From Curvibacter sp. (lineage in GTDB: Bacteria; Pseudomonadota; Gammaproteobacteria; Burkholderiales; Burkholderiaceae_C), in assembly GCA_020248905.1 (NCBI GenBank), contig JADCGR010000051.1, forward strand, positions 1 to 64,000: DNA of 64,000 bases. Direction: 5' to 3'. The notes below the pieces were generated by a model that saw nothing but the letters and a program-made list of their open reading frames with translations, had not been told where the DNA came from and searched no databases. The translations under genes and the position numbers were made by a program. Below are positions 1 to 7,133 of this stretch, in pieces. Each line of letters opens with the position of its first letter. Within the stretch, counting starts at the first letter, position 1.

Positions 1-122
1 GAACCACCGCATCGATGAGCTGTTGCCGCACCGCTGGACGCTGGCGACGCCCTGATCACCTGATCTCGACTTGATCAGCACATTGGCACGCACAGGTCAA
101 TGTGGCGTGCCTGGCCGCTTAC
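1..122 (+). mobile_element. Right end of an IS66-family insertion sequence
   Basis: After the transposase-like stop codon about 65 bases of non-coding DNA lead to GGCCGCTTAC at 113-122. Read on the other strand this is GTAAGCGGCC, the kind of terminus (5'-GTAA...) typical of IS66-family inverted repeats. The next eight bases, aaactatc (123-130), would be the right copy of the 8-bp target duplication IS66 elements make. The left end is outside the window, so neither the repeat nor the duplication can be confirmed here. Bases 123-325 hold no recognisable gene. Confidence 0.5.
2..55 (+). pseudogene. 3' end of an IS66-family transposase gene, cut by the window edge
   Basis: Only the last 17 codons are inside the window; they read to a TGA at 53-55. 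The residues RIDELLPHRW match what I recall of the conserved tail of the IS66 transposase C-terminal domain (consensus like 'inriDELLPwnW'). The body of the gene lies upstream, so intactness cannot be judged. The transposon end at about position 122 supports the assignment. Confidence 0.55.
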
Positions 123-325
123 AAACTATCTACAGGGCTGTCGGCGTTACGAAAGAATTGCCGCCGAAAGTGCTCAGTATCCTAGTGGACTTCGCGTTGT
201 TCTTTAACGGAATTAGAATTCGCGCTGAAGCGAGCGGGTTCCGCGCTGACTTGCCACTTGCTGCCCATATCCCTCTCAAAAAAGGGCGTATGCCTCGGGC
301 GGCGTTTTGGTGGGACACTCGCGCC

Positions 326-928
326 ATGAACAAGCCGACGCTCGCACTCCTGCTCATCCTCACTTCTTTCCTGTGTCCGCTGACCGCGCAGGCTTCCAGC
401 CCGCAGCCGGTGCCAGCGACGGCTCCGGGCCTCGCCGCCCCGCAGGAGCTTGCGCCTTTTGGCTCGGGCTGGTCCTTGCGCGGCAGCGGTGCGTTGCGGT
501 TCCTCGGCTTTAAGGCCTATGACGCGAATCTCTGGCAATTGTCGCGCGACGGGGATTTTTCGTATGCGCGGCCGTTCGCGCTAGAGATCCGCTACGACAT
601 GAACATCAAAGGCAGCGACATCGCCAACACCTCCCTGATTGAGCTCTCGCGCATCACGCCCACCCCCGCTGAACAGCTCACGCGCTGGGGCGCGCTCATG
701 GGATCGATTTTCGTCGACGTTAAGCCCGGGGACCGACTGGTGGGCTTGCATTTGCCCGGCCGCGGCGTTCGCTTCTTCCTTAATGGCCGCTTGCAGGGCG
801 AGTCGCCGGACGTCGCCTTCAGCGAGGCCTTCTTCAAGATCTGGCTCGACCCGGCGACGAAGCGTCCCGACCTGCGCGCCCGCTTGCTGGGACAGGTGGC
901 GACGCCCCCGACCCCTGCTGCGCAGTAA
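326..928 (+). CDS. Exported chalcone-isomerase-like protein
   Basis: A 200-residue protein with a clear signal peptide (residues 1-23, hydrophobic core then TAQA). The mature part contains LRGSGALRFLGFKAYDANLW and a C-terminal region around GRGVRFFLNGRLQG, the pattern of the bacterial chalcone-isomerase-like (Chalcone_3) family of periplasmic proteins of unknown role. I chose the ATG at 326 because it gives a proper signal peptide; the open frame continues upstream to 71, but that extension is not signal-like and runs back into the IS end. The gene sits about 200 bp from the insertion sequence, which may have replaced its native promoter. Confidence 0.72.
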   Translation: MNKPTLALLLILTSFLCPLTAQASSPQPVPATAPGLAAPQELAPFGSGWSLRGSGALRFLGFKAYDANLWQLSRDGDFSYARPFALEIRYDMNIKGSDIANTSLIELSRITPTPAEQLTRWGALMGSIFVDVKPGDRLVGLHLPGRGVRFFLNGRLQGESPDVAFSEAFFKIWLDPATKRPDLRARLLGQVATPPTPAAQ

Positions 929-1063
929 AGATGCACGCCGCCGCGCGTGGGGCACGGTTCTTCTGAGAGCACCGCGTGGCAGCATAATCGGGCATTGCGC
1001 CCCGAACCGGCCCGGCCAGTCCGGGGCCGCTGTCCGTCAGACCCCCGAGTACGGTCCCGACCC

Positions 1064-2602
1064 ATGCCCGACAAAAAGCCATTCGAGATCGCCCGCGAGA
1101 CGCTCAAGCAGATCTCGGCACGCAAGCTCGTCCCTACGCCGGGCAATTACCAGGCGATTTACAACGAGATCGCCGGCTTGCCCTTTGTTCAACCCTTTCC
1201 CGACGAGCGCTTGCGGCGCATTGCCCAGGCCCTGCCCGCCCGCAACCCCGGGCAGGAAAAACAGCTCGGTCTGCTGGAGTACGCCATCTCGCAGCGTAGC
1301 TGGGCGGGGGTGCAGAATGCGCTGCAGGCCTACGCCGGTTTCGTGCCAGCCAATGGTGAAACCAGTCCGTCCCCGCTGGCTGCCACCCCCGCCGCAGCGG
1401 TCGCCCTGACGCCGGAGTTTTTCGAGCAGATTGCGCGTCTGCTGGAGTACGTGAAGCCCGCGCTTGGTACCGACGCCGACGATGCCCGCTTCCAGGAGCA
1501 GTTGCAGCAGCTCCTGAAGGCCCTGCGTGATCCGGCCGCCGAGCCTTACAAGGTCAAGGCGCAGCTGGCCGATTTCAGCCACCGCCTGTCGTTCGCGGCG
1601 GAAGACCAGGCCGAGATCCGCCAGACCCTGCTCAAGCTTCTGCAGCTCATCATCGAGAACATCGGCGAGCTCAGCGCGGATGATGGCTGGCTCAAGGGCC
1701 AGATCGATGCCTTGCGTGAGGCCGCGCAGCCACCACTGACCCTGCGACGTCTAGACGATGTGGAGCGGCGCCTCAAGGACGTGATCTTCAAGCAAAGGGA
1801 TGCCAAGGGCCGCGCCCTCCAGGCCCAGGAGGAGTTGCGCCAGATGCTGGCCACCTTCATCGCGCGTCTCTCCCAGGTGGCGGAATCAAGCAGCGCCTAC
1901 CAGGGCAAGATGGAAGAAAGCGTCAAGCAGATCGAGCAGGCGCGCACGATTGAAGACATCGCGCCCGTTCTCAAGGAAGTGATCAGCGCTACACGCCACA
2001 TGAGTGCGGCGTCCTCAGACGCACGCGACGAGCTGCGCAACATGCGCGAGAAGTCCCAGGCCACAGAGGCTGAGCTGGTCAAGCTGCACCGCGAGCTTGA
2101 CCGGGTCAGCACCCAGGCGCGCCACGATCCGCTGACCGGCGCGCTCAACCGTCAGGGTCTCGACGAGGCCATCAACCGCGAGGTGGCTACGATGCGGCGC
2201 AAGGACACCCCCTTGTCGGTGGCGCTGCTGGACATCGACAACTTCAAGAAGCTTAATGACAGCAAGGGTCACGATACCGGCGATGCGGCGCTTGCGCACC
2301 TGGCCAACGTGGCGCGTGAATGCATGCGGCCGCAGGATACGCTGGCGCGCTACGGCGGCGAGGAGTTTGTGATCCTTCTGCCTGACACGCCGCTTGACAA
2401 TGGGATAGAGGCCCTCACGCGCCTGCAGCGTGAGCTCAGCAAGCGCTTTTTCCTCGCTGGCGCCGAGAAGGTGCTCATTACTTTCAGTGGCGGCGTGGCG
2501 CAGCTGGCGGCCGGCGAAAGCGGTTCCGACGCCATCCGTCGGGCGGACCAGGCCATGTACCTGGCCAAGCGGGCCGGCAAGAACCGCGTTATCGGGGCCT
2601 GA
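1064..2602 (+). CDS. Diguanylate cyclase with N-terminal helical sensor region
   Basis: A 512-residue soluble protein. The C-terminal third is a GGDEF domain: the metal/GTP motif LLDIDNFKKLND, then GGEEF at residues 431-435, with RPQD (422-425) exactly five residues before it, which is an intact inhibitory I-site. It should therefore make c-di-GMP from two GTP and be product inhibited. The first about 330 residues are helical and coiled-coil-like, start with PTPGNYQAIYNEIAG, and have no membrane segment; the input signal is unknown. The start at 1064 is chosen because the protein homology-like part begins right there; upstream residues in frame are low-complexity. Codes 23 bp upstream of nnrU. 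Confidence 0.85.
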   Translation: MPDKKPFEIARETLKQISARKLVPTPGNYQAIYNEIAGLPFVQPFPDERLRRIAQALPARNPGQEKQLGLLEYAISQRSWAGVQNALQAYAGFVPANGETSPSPLAATPAAAVALTPEFFEQIARLLEYVKPALGTDADDARFQEQLQQLLKALRDPAAEPYKVKAQLADFSHRLSFAAEDQAEIRQTLLKLLQLIIENIGELSADDGWLKGQIDALREAAQPPLTLRRLDDVERRLKDVIFKQRDAKGRALQAQEELRQMLATFIARLSQVAESSSAYQGKMEESVKQIEQARTIEDIAPVLKEVISATRHMSAASSDARDELRNMREKSQATEAELVKLHRELDRVSTQARHDPLTGALNRQGLDEAINREVATMRRKDTPLSVALLDIDNFKKLNDSKGHDTGDAALAHLANVARECMRPQDTLARYGGEEFVILLPDTPLDNGIEALTRLQRELSKRFFLAGAEKVLITFSGGVAQLAAGESGSDAIRRADQAMYLAKRAGKNRVIGA

Positions 2603-2625
2603 ATGCCCTTCACAGGAGAGACCAT

Positions 2626-3204
2626 ATGGAGATGCTGATCGCAGGACTCGTCGTTTTTCTAGGTGTGCACTCGTTGCGCATGGTCGCCGGTGGCTGGCGT
2701 GAGCGCATGCAGAGTGCGCTTGGCGCGGGGCCCTGGAAGGGCCTGTACTCGCTGCTTTCCCTGCTGGGCCTCGCGCTGATTGTCTGGGGCTTCGACATGG
2801 CGCGCGAGCAGCCCGTGGTGCTGTGGTCGCCCCCGGCGGGCTTACGGCACGCCGCGTCCCTGCTGACGCTGGTCGCTTTCGTGCTGCTGGCAGCGGCCTA
2901 TGTGCCGGGCAATGGCATAAAGGCCCGACTGCACCACCCGATGGTGCTGGGCGTCAAGGCCTGGGCGCTGGCCCATCTGCTCAGCACCGGCATGCTCGCG
3001 CATCTGCTGCTTTTTGGCAGCTTCCTGGTCTGGTCGGTTTTCAACTTCAGCGCATCGCGTCGGCGCGACCGGCGCGAGGGCGTGCAGTATGCGCCCGCTC
3101 GCCTGCCGGCCACCGCCATTACCGTGGTGCTTGGGATCGCGGCCTGGGCTGCCTTTTCCTTTGGCTTGCACGGCCTGCTGATAGGTGTCAAACCCTTCGG
3201 TTGA
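2626..3204 (+). CDS. NnrU family membrane protein
   Basis: A 192-residue integral membrane protein with about five hydrophobic segments. The N-terminus FLGVHSLRMVAG, the middle HHPMVLGVKAWALAHLL and the late GLHGLLIGVKP are characteristic of the NnrU family, which is associated with nitric oxide/denitrification genes in some proteobacteria and related to isoprenoid methyltransferase-like membrane proteins. No nitrogen-oxide genes are nearby, so a denitrification role is not supported by context. An AGGAGA ribosome site lies 7 bp upstream of the ATG. Confidence 0.85.
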   Translation: MEMLIAGLVVFLGVHSLRMVAGGWRERMQSALGAGPWKGLYSLLSLLGLALIVWGFDMAREQPVVLWSPPAGLRHAASLLTLVAFVLLAAAYVPGNGIKARLHHPMVLGVKAWALAHLLSTGMLAHLLLFGSFLVWSVFNFSASRRRDRREGVQYAPARLPATAITVVLGIAAWAAFSFGLHGLLIGVKPFG

Positions 3205-3228
3205 GCGTGGTGCCGCCCAGCGCTGCGC

Positions 3229-3441
3229 TTATCTTTCGAGGGCCCACTGGATCACGAACTTGGCAGCGAAGCCGACCATGCCAAACGCCAGCCCCAGAAA
3301 GAGCATGAAGGTGCCGAAGCGGCCTGCTTTCGACTCCCAGGCCAGATGGCCGATGATGAAGAGCATGTAGAGCATGAAGGCCCCCACGCCGAAGCTCAGG
3401 CCGAACGCTGCAATCTGCTCCTCGGTGTAGCCAAACATCAA
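3229..3441 (-). CDS. DUF2788 small membrane protein
   Basis: A 70-residue protein with two hydrophobic helices (about 12-34 and 42-65) separated by the basic hairpin HLAWESKAGRFG. Length and pattern fit the DUF2788 family of uncharacterised inner-membrane proteins. Its ATG overlaps the end of the upstream DUF2189 gene by 4 bp, so the two are translationally coupled. It converges on nnrU. Function unknown. Confidence 0.8.
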   Translation of the reverse strand: MMFGYTEEQIAAFGLSFGVGAFMLYMLFIIGHLAWESKAGRFGTFMLFLGLAFGMVGFAAKFVIQWALER

Positions 3442-4265
3442 GCGCGTCCTTGCGTACCGGGCGCGGTGCGCTCTGGCCAGGCGGAGGCGTTGACCAGCGC
3501 CCGGTAGGCGTGCCAGCTAGCGTGGCCGAGCAGCGGCATCACCACGATGAGGCCGAGAAGAGCGGTCAACAGGCCCAGCAGCGTCAGGGCCATGATGAGC
3601 GCGGCCCATAGCGCCATGGGTGCTGGATTGCCGAGCACGGTTTCCCAGCTGGTGACCACCGCCTGCAGCACGCTGACGCGTCGGTCTAGCAGCAGCGGGA
3701 TCGCAATGGCGCTGGACGCAAAGATCGGTGCAGCCAGCAGGCCGCCTAGCGCCAGCCAGATCTCGAAAAGCCAATTTTCTCGCGCCAGCACGACATGCCG
3801 CAGGAAATCGAGCGGTTGCAGGATGGGCGTGGGCGAAAGCAGGGTGATGAGCGCGGCCGAGGTCAGCACCCAGCCCGTTCCCGCCATACCCAGCAGAAGC
3901 CCGAAGCGCACCAGCCGCCAGTCCTTGCCGTCGGTATGGCTGCCATGGCGGCGCCAGCTCAGCCAGGTCTGCGGCACCAGGCGCCAGGAGAGCGGCTCGC
4001 CGCGCTCCGCCGCCTGGCTCAGCGCGTACAGGCTCGTGGCCAGTACCGGGCCGACGACGAGCATGCCGGAAAAGGCCCCCGCCAGAAGCCAGAACTGCTG
4101 ATGGGCGACCAGCAGCAGCAGCTGGCCAAAGACGGTCAGGACGAGGCCGTGAGCCAGGCTAACCCAGCCGCAGCGACCCATGTCACGCCACCCCAGCGCC
4201 AGCCAGTGCAGGGGTTGCTGCAGTCGGACGGTACGGACGACGGGCGCCGTGGGGACGGGCTTCAT
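3438..4265 (-). CDS. DUF2189 family multi-spanning membrane protein
   Basis: A 275-residue protein with about six transmembrane helices, preceded by a short cytoplasmic N-terminus (VRLQQPLHWLALGWRDM) that matches the start of the DUF2189 family. The conserved block GPVLATSLYALSQAAERGEP follows the second helix pair. No catalytic residues can be recognised. It overlaps the DUF2788 gene by 4 bp and lies 17 bp after the end of the Spy-like gene on the same strand, so the three may be one transcript. Function unknown. Confidence 0.8.
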   Translation of the reverse strand: MKPVPTAPVVRTVRLQQPLHWLALGWRDMGRCGWVSLAHGLVLTVFGQLLLLVAHQQFWLLAGAFSGMLVVGPVLATSLYALSQAAERGEPLSWRLVPQTWLSWRRHGSHTDGKDWRLVRFGLLLGMAGTGWVLTSAALITLLSPTPILQPLDFLRHVVLARENWLFEIWLALGGLLAAPIFASSAIAIPLLLDRRVSVLQAVVTSWETVLGNPAPMALWAALIMALTLLGLLTALLGLIVVMPLLGHASWHAYRALVNASAWPERTAPGTQGRA

Positions 4266-4282
4266 GCCTGCGCGAAGTCTCC

Positions 4283-4762
4283 TTAACGCGCGCCGTGTCG
4301 CCGCCCCTCGGCGACGATCCCCAGGGTATTGTCGTCAAAGGCTTTCTTCTGCTCCTTGCTCAGGGCGGCATAGAAGCTGCGCGTGGCGGCATCGCGACGA
4401 TCAAACTCCGCGTCACGTTGCCGGCGCAGTTCACGCATCCTGTCCAGTCGCTCCGGGGTGCTCAGGCTGGCGAAGTCTTGAGGCCGCGGCGGCTGCGCGC
4501 GAGAGCCCTGCGTGATCGCCGCGAGGTAGCTGTTCCAGCTGGCTTCCTGCTCGGGGCCGAGCTTGAGCTCGGCCTTGAGCTCAGCCGTGCGCCGCGCCAG
4601 ATGCTCGTGCATGCGGGCCTGGCGCTCGGGGTTCATGGACGGTCTTGCGAAACCATCGTGGCCGTCCCCGTAGCCAGGGCCACCGTGCGCGAGTGCGCCC
4701 ACCGATAGACCAGTCAGCGCTGCTGCCAGGACCATGGGCTTTAATGAGAGAGAAGTTTTCAT
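4283..4762 (-). CDS. Spy/CpxP-type periplasmic protein (LTXXQ family)
   Basis: A 159-residue exported protein. A signal peptide (residues 1-25, ending GALAHG) is followed by a Gly/His-rich stretch and then a highly charged, purely helical region with two copies of the family motif in diverged form: LGPEQEASWNSYL (about 72-84) and LSKEQKKAFDD (about 134-144). Such proteins act as periplasmic chaperones or as sensors of envelope and metal stress. The HGGPGYGDGHDG segment might bind metal, which would fit the copper genes 2 kb away, but that is inference. Confidence 0.78.
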   Translation of the reverse strand: MKTSLSLKPMVLAAALTGLSVGALAHGGPGYGDGHDGFARPSMNPERQARMHEHLARRTAELKAELKLGPEQEASWNSYLAAITQGSRAQPPRPQDFASLSTPERLDRMRELRRQRDAEFDRRDAATRSFYAALSKEQKKAFDDNTLGIVAEGRRHGAR

Positions 4763-4880
4763 CGAGTTGAATCCTTTCCTGAAACACCTGCGTTCACATC
4801 ACAGGGTCATGGGAGTGTCTGCGTCTCGTGTATCGCGTCCATGTAGCTCTGCATCGCTTGTGTAAAGAGCGGCGACTTTT

Positions 4881-5762
4881 TCAGTCCTTCCCCAGCCGTC
4901 CTGCCTGAAAGTCCTCTACCGCCTGAATTAGCTGCTCCCGTGTGTTCATCACGAAGGGCCCGTACTGGGCGATGGGCTCGTTGAGTGGAATGCCAGCGAT
5001 CAGCAGCGCCCGAGCGGGCTCGTCCCCGGGCAGGCCCTGCAGCAGCACGCCGTCGCCACGGTTGTCGAGGACGGCCATGCGGTGGCGCGCAACGACGGCA
5101 TCAGCGATCCCTATGCAGCCGCGATAGGTGTAGGTGAAAGCGTTGTAGTGCGCCGCCAGGGGCTGACGGAACGTGGCGCCGCCTGCCGGGAAATGCAGGT
5201 CGAGGTAGAGGGGAGCGGTTGGCCATTGCTGCGCGGGCCGGGCCACGGCGCCGTTCACGCCGTGGCTGTGGCCGGCAATCACGCGCACCGTCACGCCTTC
5301 GGGGGTGGTGAACTCGGGGATCTCGGTGCTTTGGATGGCGCGGTAGCCCGGTGTGCACATCTTGTCGCGACCCGGGAGGTTCAGCCATAGCTGGAAGCCC
5401 TCCATCATGCCGGCTTGCTGCTCTGGCAGCTCGCTGTGGATCAGGCCCCGCCCCGCAGTCATCCATTGCACGCCGCCGCTGGTGAGCAGGCCCTCGTTGC
5501 CTGCGCTGTCGCGATGGCGCATGCGCCCGGCAATCATGTAGGTCACGGTCTCGAAGCCGCGGTGCGGGTGATCCGGGAAGCCCGCGATGTAATCGTTTGG
5601 GTCGTCGCTGGCGAAGTTGTCCAGCATCAGAAATGGATCGAGCCGGCGTTGTAGCTCATGGGTCAGCACGCGCGTGAGTTTGACGCCCGCGCCGTCCGTC
5701 GCGGGCTGTCCGGTCACGAGGCGCTCTACGCGGCGTGGCGCTTCAATGGAAGTGAAGTCCAT
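4881..5762 (-). CDS. Pirin family protein
   Basis: A 293-residue bicupin. The N-terminal cupin carries the expected metal ligands: DHPHRGFETVTYM (His65, His67) and GLIHSE (His109, Glu111). Some bacterial pirins are quercetin dioxygenases, others bind regulators or enzymes; the substrate cannot be read from sequence. The C-terminal cupin (about 170-275) is complete. The ATG at 5762 is chosen because the conserved family start (IEAPRRVERLV) begins six residues later; the frame stays open upstream to 6053 but that part reads as low-complexity Arg/Pro and is not pirin-like. Confidence 0.88.
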   Translation of the reverse strand: MDFTSIEAPRRVERLVTGQPATDGAGVKLTRVLTHELQRRLDPFLMLDNFASDDPNDYIAGFPDHPHRGFETVTYMIAGRMRHRDSAGNEGLLTSGGVQWMTAGRGLIHSELPEQQAGMMEGFQLWLNLPGRDKMCTPGYRAIQSTEIPEFTTPEGVTVRVIAGHSHGVNGAVARPAQQWPTAPLYLDLHFPAGGATFRQPLAAHYNAFTYTYRGCIGIADAVVARHRMAVLDNRGDGVLLQGLPGDEPARALLIAGIPLNEPIAQYGPFVMNTREQLIQAVEDFQAGRLGKD

Positions 5763-6209
5763 GGCGTCATTACACCGCAGGCATGGAGTCCGTGTCGTCG
5801 GTGAGGTCGCGGACGCAGTGGCTCGATCTGGCGAGGTAAAACGCGCGGTTGGCGCGCATCCGAAGGCTCTGGGGCTTGTCTTCGGGCTGGGCGAAGGCCA
5901 GCCCACCCCTTGTCGTGCACCCAGCGCCCGGCGAGGTCGGACTCCAGGACGTGCCGTACGGCGGCGTACGATCAAGACTTGGGCCAGCCACGCGTTGATG
6001 GCCGGCGCGTTGATTACCAGTCCTACGAACTCGCGGTGACAGAGGCGCAGCATCGCGCGGCCGCTCGCGGGGGTTGAACCGACCGATGCTGGCGCTCGTC
6101 TGGTGAGGCAGGTGAGCAGCTAGCGCTGCGCCTCATCGAGGCTGACGCGCAAAGGCGCGGGCCGGGTTCAGGACGGATACAAGAGGCTGCATGTCCTCCG
6201 GCAGTGGCA
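5763..6209. other. About 450 bp without an intact gene; possible decayed coding DNA
   Basis: Between the pirin and DUF2892 genes no frame gives a convincing protein. On the minus strand short stretches look protein-like but change frame, for example a piece ending FVGLVINAPAINAWLAQVLIV near 6000 and another reading AFYLARSSHCVRDLTDD near 5800. This is what a gene broken by several frameshifts would look like, but I do not recognise the family, so it stays unassigned. Confidence 0.35.
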
Positions 6210-6410
6210 TCAAGTCGGGCCGTCTTTGGTTCGGCAGGTGTTGATGCCCAGCAACGCATAGGGGGGGCACCAGCCTATTAGGCCGGTGACCAGGGGTATC
6301 ACACCCAACCAGCCCCACCAGCCCACAGTGCCGGTAGCCGCCAGCGCGGCCAGGACCAGGCCGGCTGCCGCCCGGATGATACGTTCGATGCCACCGATAT
6401 TGGACTTCAT
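6210..6410 (-). CDS. YgaP-like DUF2892 membrane protein
   Basis: A 66-residue protein that begins MKSNIGGIERIIRAAAGLVL and ends ALLGINTCRTKDG, both signatures of the DUF2892 (YgaP transmembrane) family. One or two hydrophobic segments and a Trp-Gly-rich turn lie between, with WCPPYALLGINTC near the C-terminus. These proteins often accompany rhodanese or metal/sulfur genes; no rhodanese domain is present here. AGGAG stands 7 bp before the ATG. It lies downstream of the cueR remnant on the same strand. Confidence 0.85.
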   Translation of the reverse strand: MKSNIGGIERIIRAAAGLVLAALAATGTVGWWGWLGVIPLVTGLIGWCPPYALLGINTCRTKDGPT

Positions 6411-6458
6411 CTGCGCGCTCCTAAAAATATTCCATTGTTGGGCACACGGGAGGCTGCG

Positions 6459-6770
6459 TCAATGGACGATCGTTGTAGCGTCTGGCGGGCGGGCGAGGTC
6501 ATCGAGGATGGGGCGATCGGGCCGCTCCTCGCCGTGGCACTGGTGCGCCGCCGGCTCTGCCACATGCCCAAAAGTTCGGCGATCTCGGCCACCGAGAAAC
6601 CCAGGTGGCGCGAGTGCTTGATTAAGCGCATGGCGTGGATGTCGGCCTCCCTGTATTGCCGGTAATCGCGGTCAATGCGTGCCACGCGCGGCGGCGTGTG
6701 CAGCAACTGCTAATGTCGGCCCATCTTGGCCGAGGTGCTCGATAGGCCGGCTGCGTATCGGTTGGTGATG
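6459..6770 (-). pseudogene. cueR: Broken MerR-family copper regulator (cueR remnant)
   Basis: Three pieces of a CueR-like protein can be read on the minus strand. An N-terminal piece AAGLSSTSAKM (equivalent to SGVSAKMIRYYE) hits an in-frame stop two codons later. A middle piece reads DYRQYREADIHAMRLIKHSR and LGFSVAEIAELLGMWQSRRR, the MerR winged-helix half. After a frameshift and the apparent loss of about 45 residues of the dimerisation helix comes CHGEERPDRPILDDLARPPD, the typical CueR C-terminus with its metal-binding region, ending at 6459-6461. No start codon in the right context survives. The gene cannot make a working regulator, although it sits between copZ and DUF2892 exactly where cueR is usually found. 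Confidence 0.75.
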
Positions 6771-6793
6771 GTTCAGTCCATGCCGCCCAAGGC

Positions 6794-6991
6794 TCAGTCT
6801 GCCACCGCATAGCCTTCGTCGGCGATGGCCTGCGCCAGCGCCTCGCGGGGCTTTTGCGACTGCACCTCGACGAGGTTGCGGCTGCGGTCGATGCGCACTT
6901 CGGCCTGCGGATCGACTTGCTTGATGGCACGGGTCACGCTTTTCTCGCAATGGCCGCAGGTCATGCCGGTGACAGTGAAAATCTGGTTCAT
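6794..6991 (-). CDS. copZ: Copper chaperone CopZ (HMA domain)
   Basis: A 65-residue single heavy-metal-associated domain with the copper-binding loop GMTCGHC (Cys12, Cys15) and the ferredoxin-like beta-alpha-beta pattern. It should bind Cu(I) in the cytoplasm and pass it to the CopA ATPase encoded divergently. The ATG is preceded by GAGGAG. A CueR-type operator lies about 40-60 bp upstream. The cueR remnant follows directly downstream. Confidence 0.92.
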   Translation of the reverse strand: MNQIFTVTGMTCGHCEKSVTRAIKQVDPQAEVRIDRSRNLVEVQSQKPREALAQAIADEGYAVAD

Positions 6992-7032
6992 TCGGGAGCT
7001 CCTCGAACTCTGTTGGACGCAAGGATATGCTG

Positions 7033-7054
7033 AGCCTTGCCATCATGGGAAGGT
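7033..7054 (-). promoter_or_regulatory. CueR-type operator of the copZ promoter
   Basis: On the minus strand this reads ACCTTCCCATGATGGCAAGG, an imperfect dyad of the MerR/CueR class. It sits between a weak -35-like element and CAGCAT/CATATC, with the about 19-bp spacing that MerR-type activators need. It resembles the copA operator 65 bp away but has a mismatch between the arms. Assignment rests on pattern and on the copper genes it faces. Confidence 0.65.
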
Positions 7055-7094
7055 GAGGCAACCTTTTCTGCGGCCGGGTTGATGCAGCGCAAGG

Positions 7095-7123
7095 CTGAAC
7101 CTTGCCATCGTGGCAAGGTTCAG
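7095..7123 (+). promoter_or_regulatory. CueR-type operator of the copA promoter
   Basis: A perfect 29-bp palindrome: the arm CTGAACCTTGCCA (7095-7107), a TCG centre, and the arm TGGCAAGGTTCAG (7111-7123). TGAACC can serve as -35 and CAGAAT (7121-7126) as -10 with a 19-bp spacer, the geometry used by CueR/MerR activators. Transcription would then start near 7132-7134, which affects the choice of the copA start codon. Confidence 0.72.
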
Positions 7124-7133
7124 AATGAGTCGC

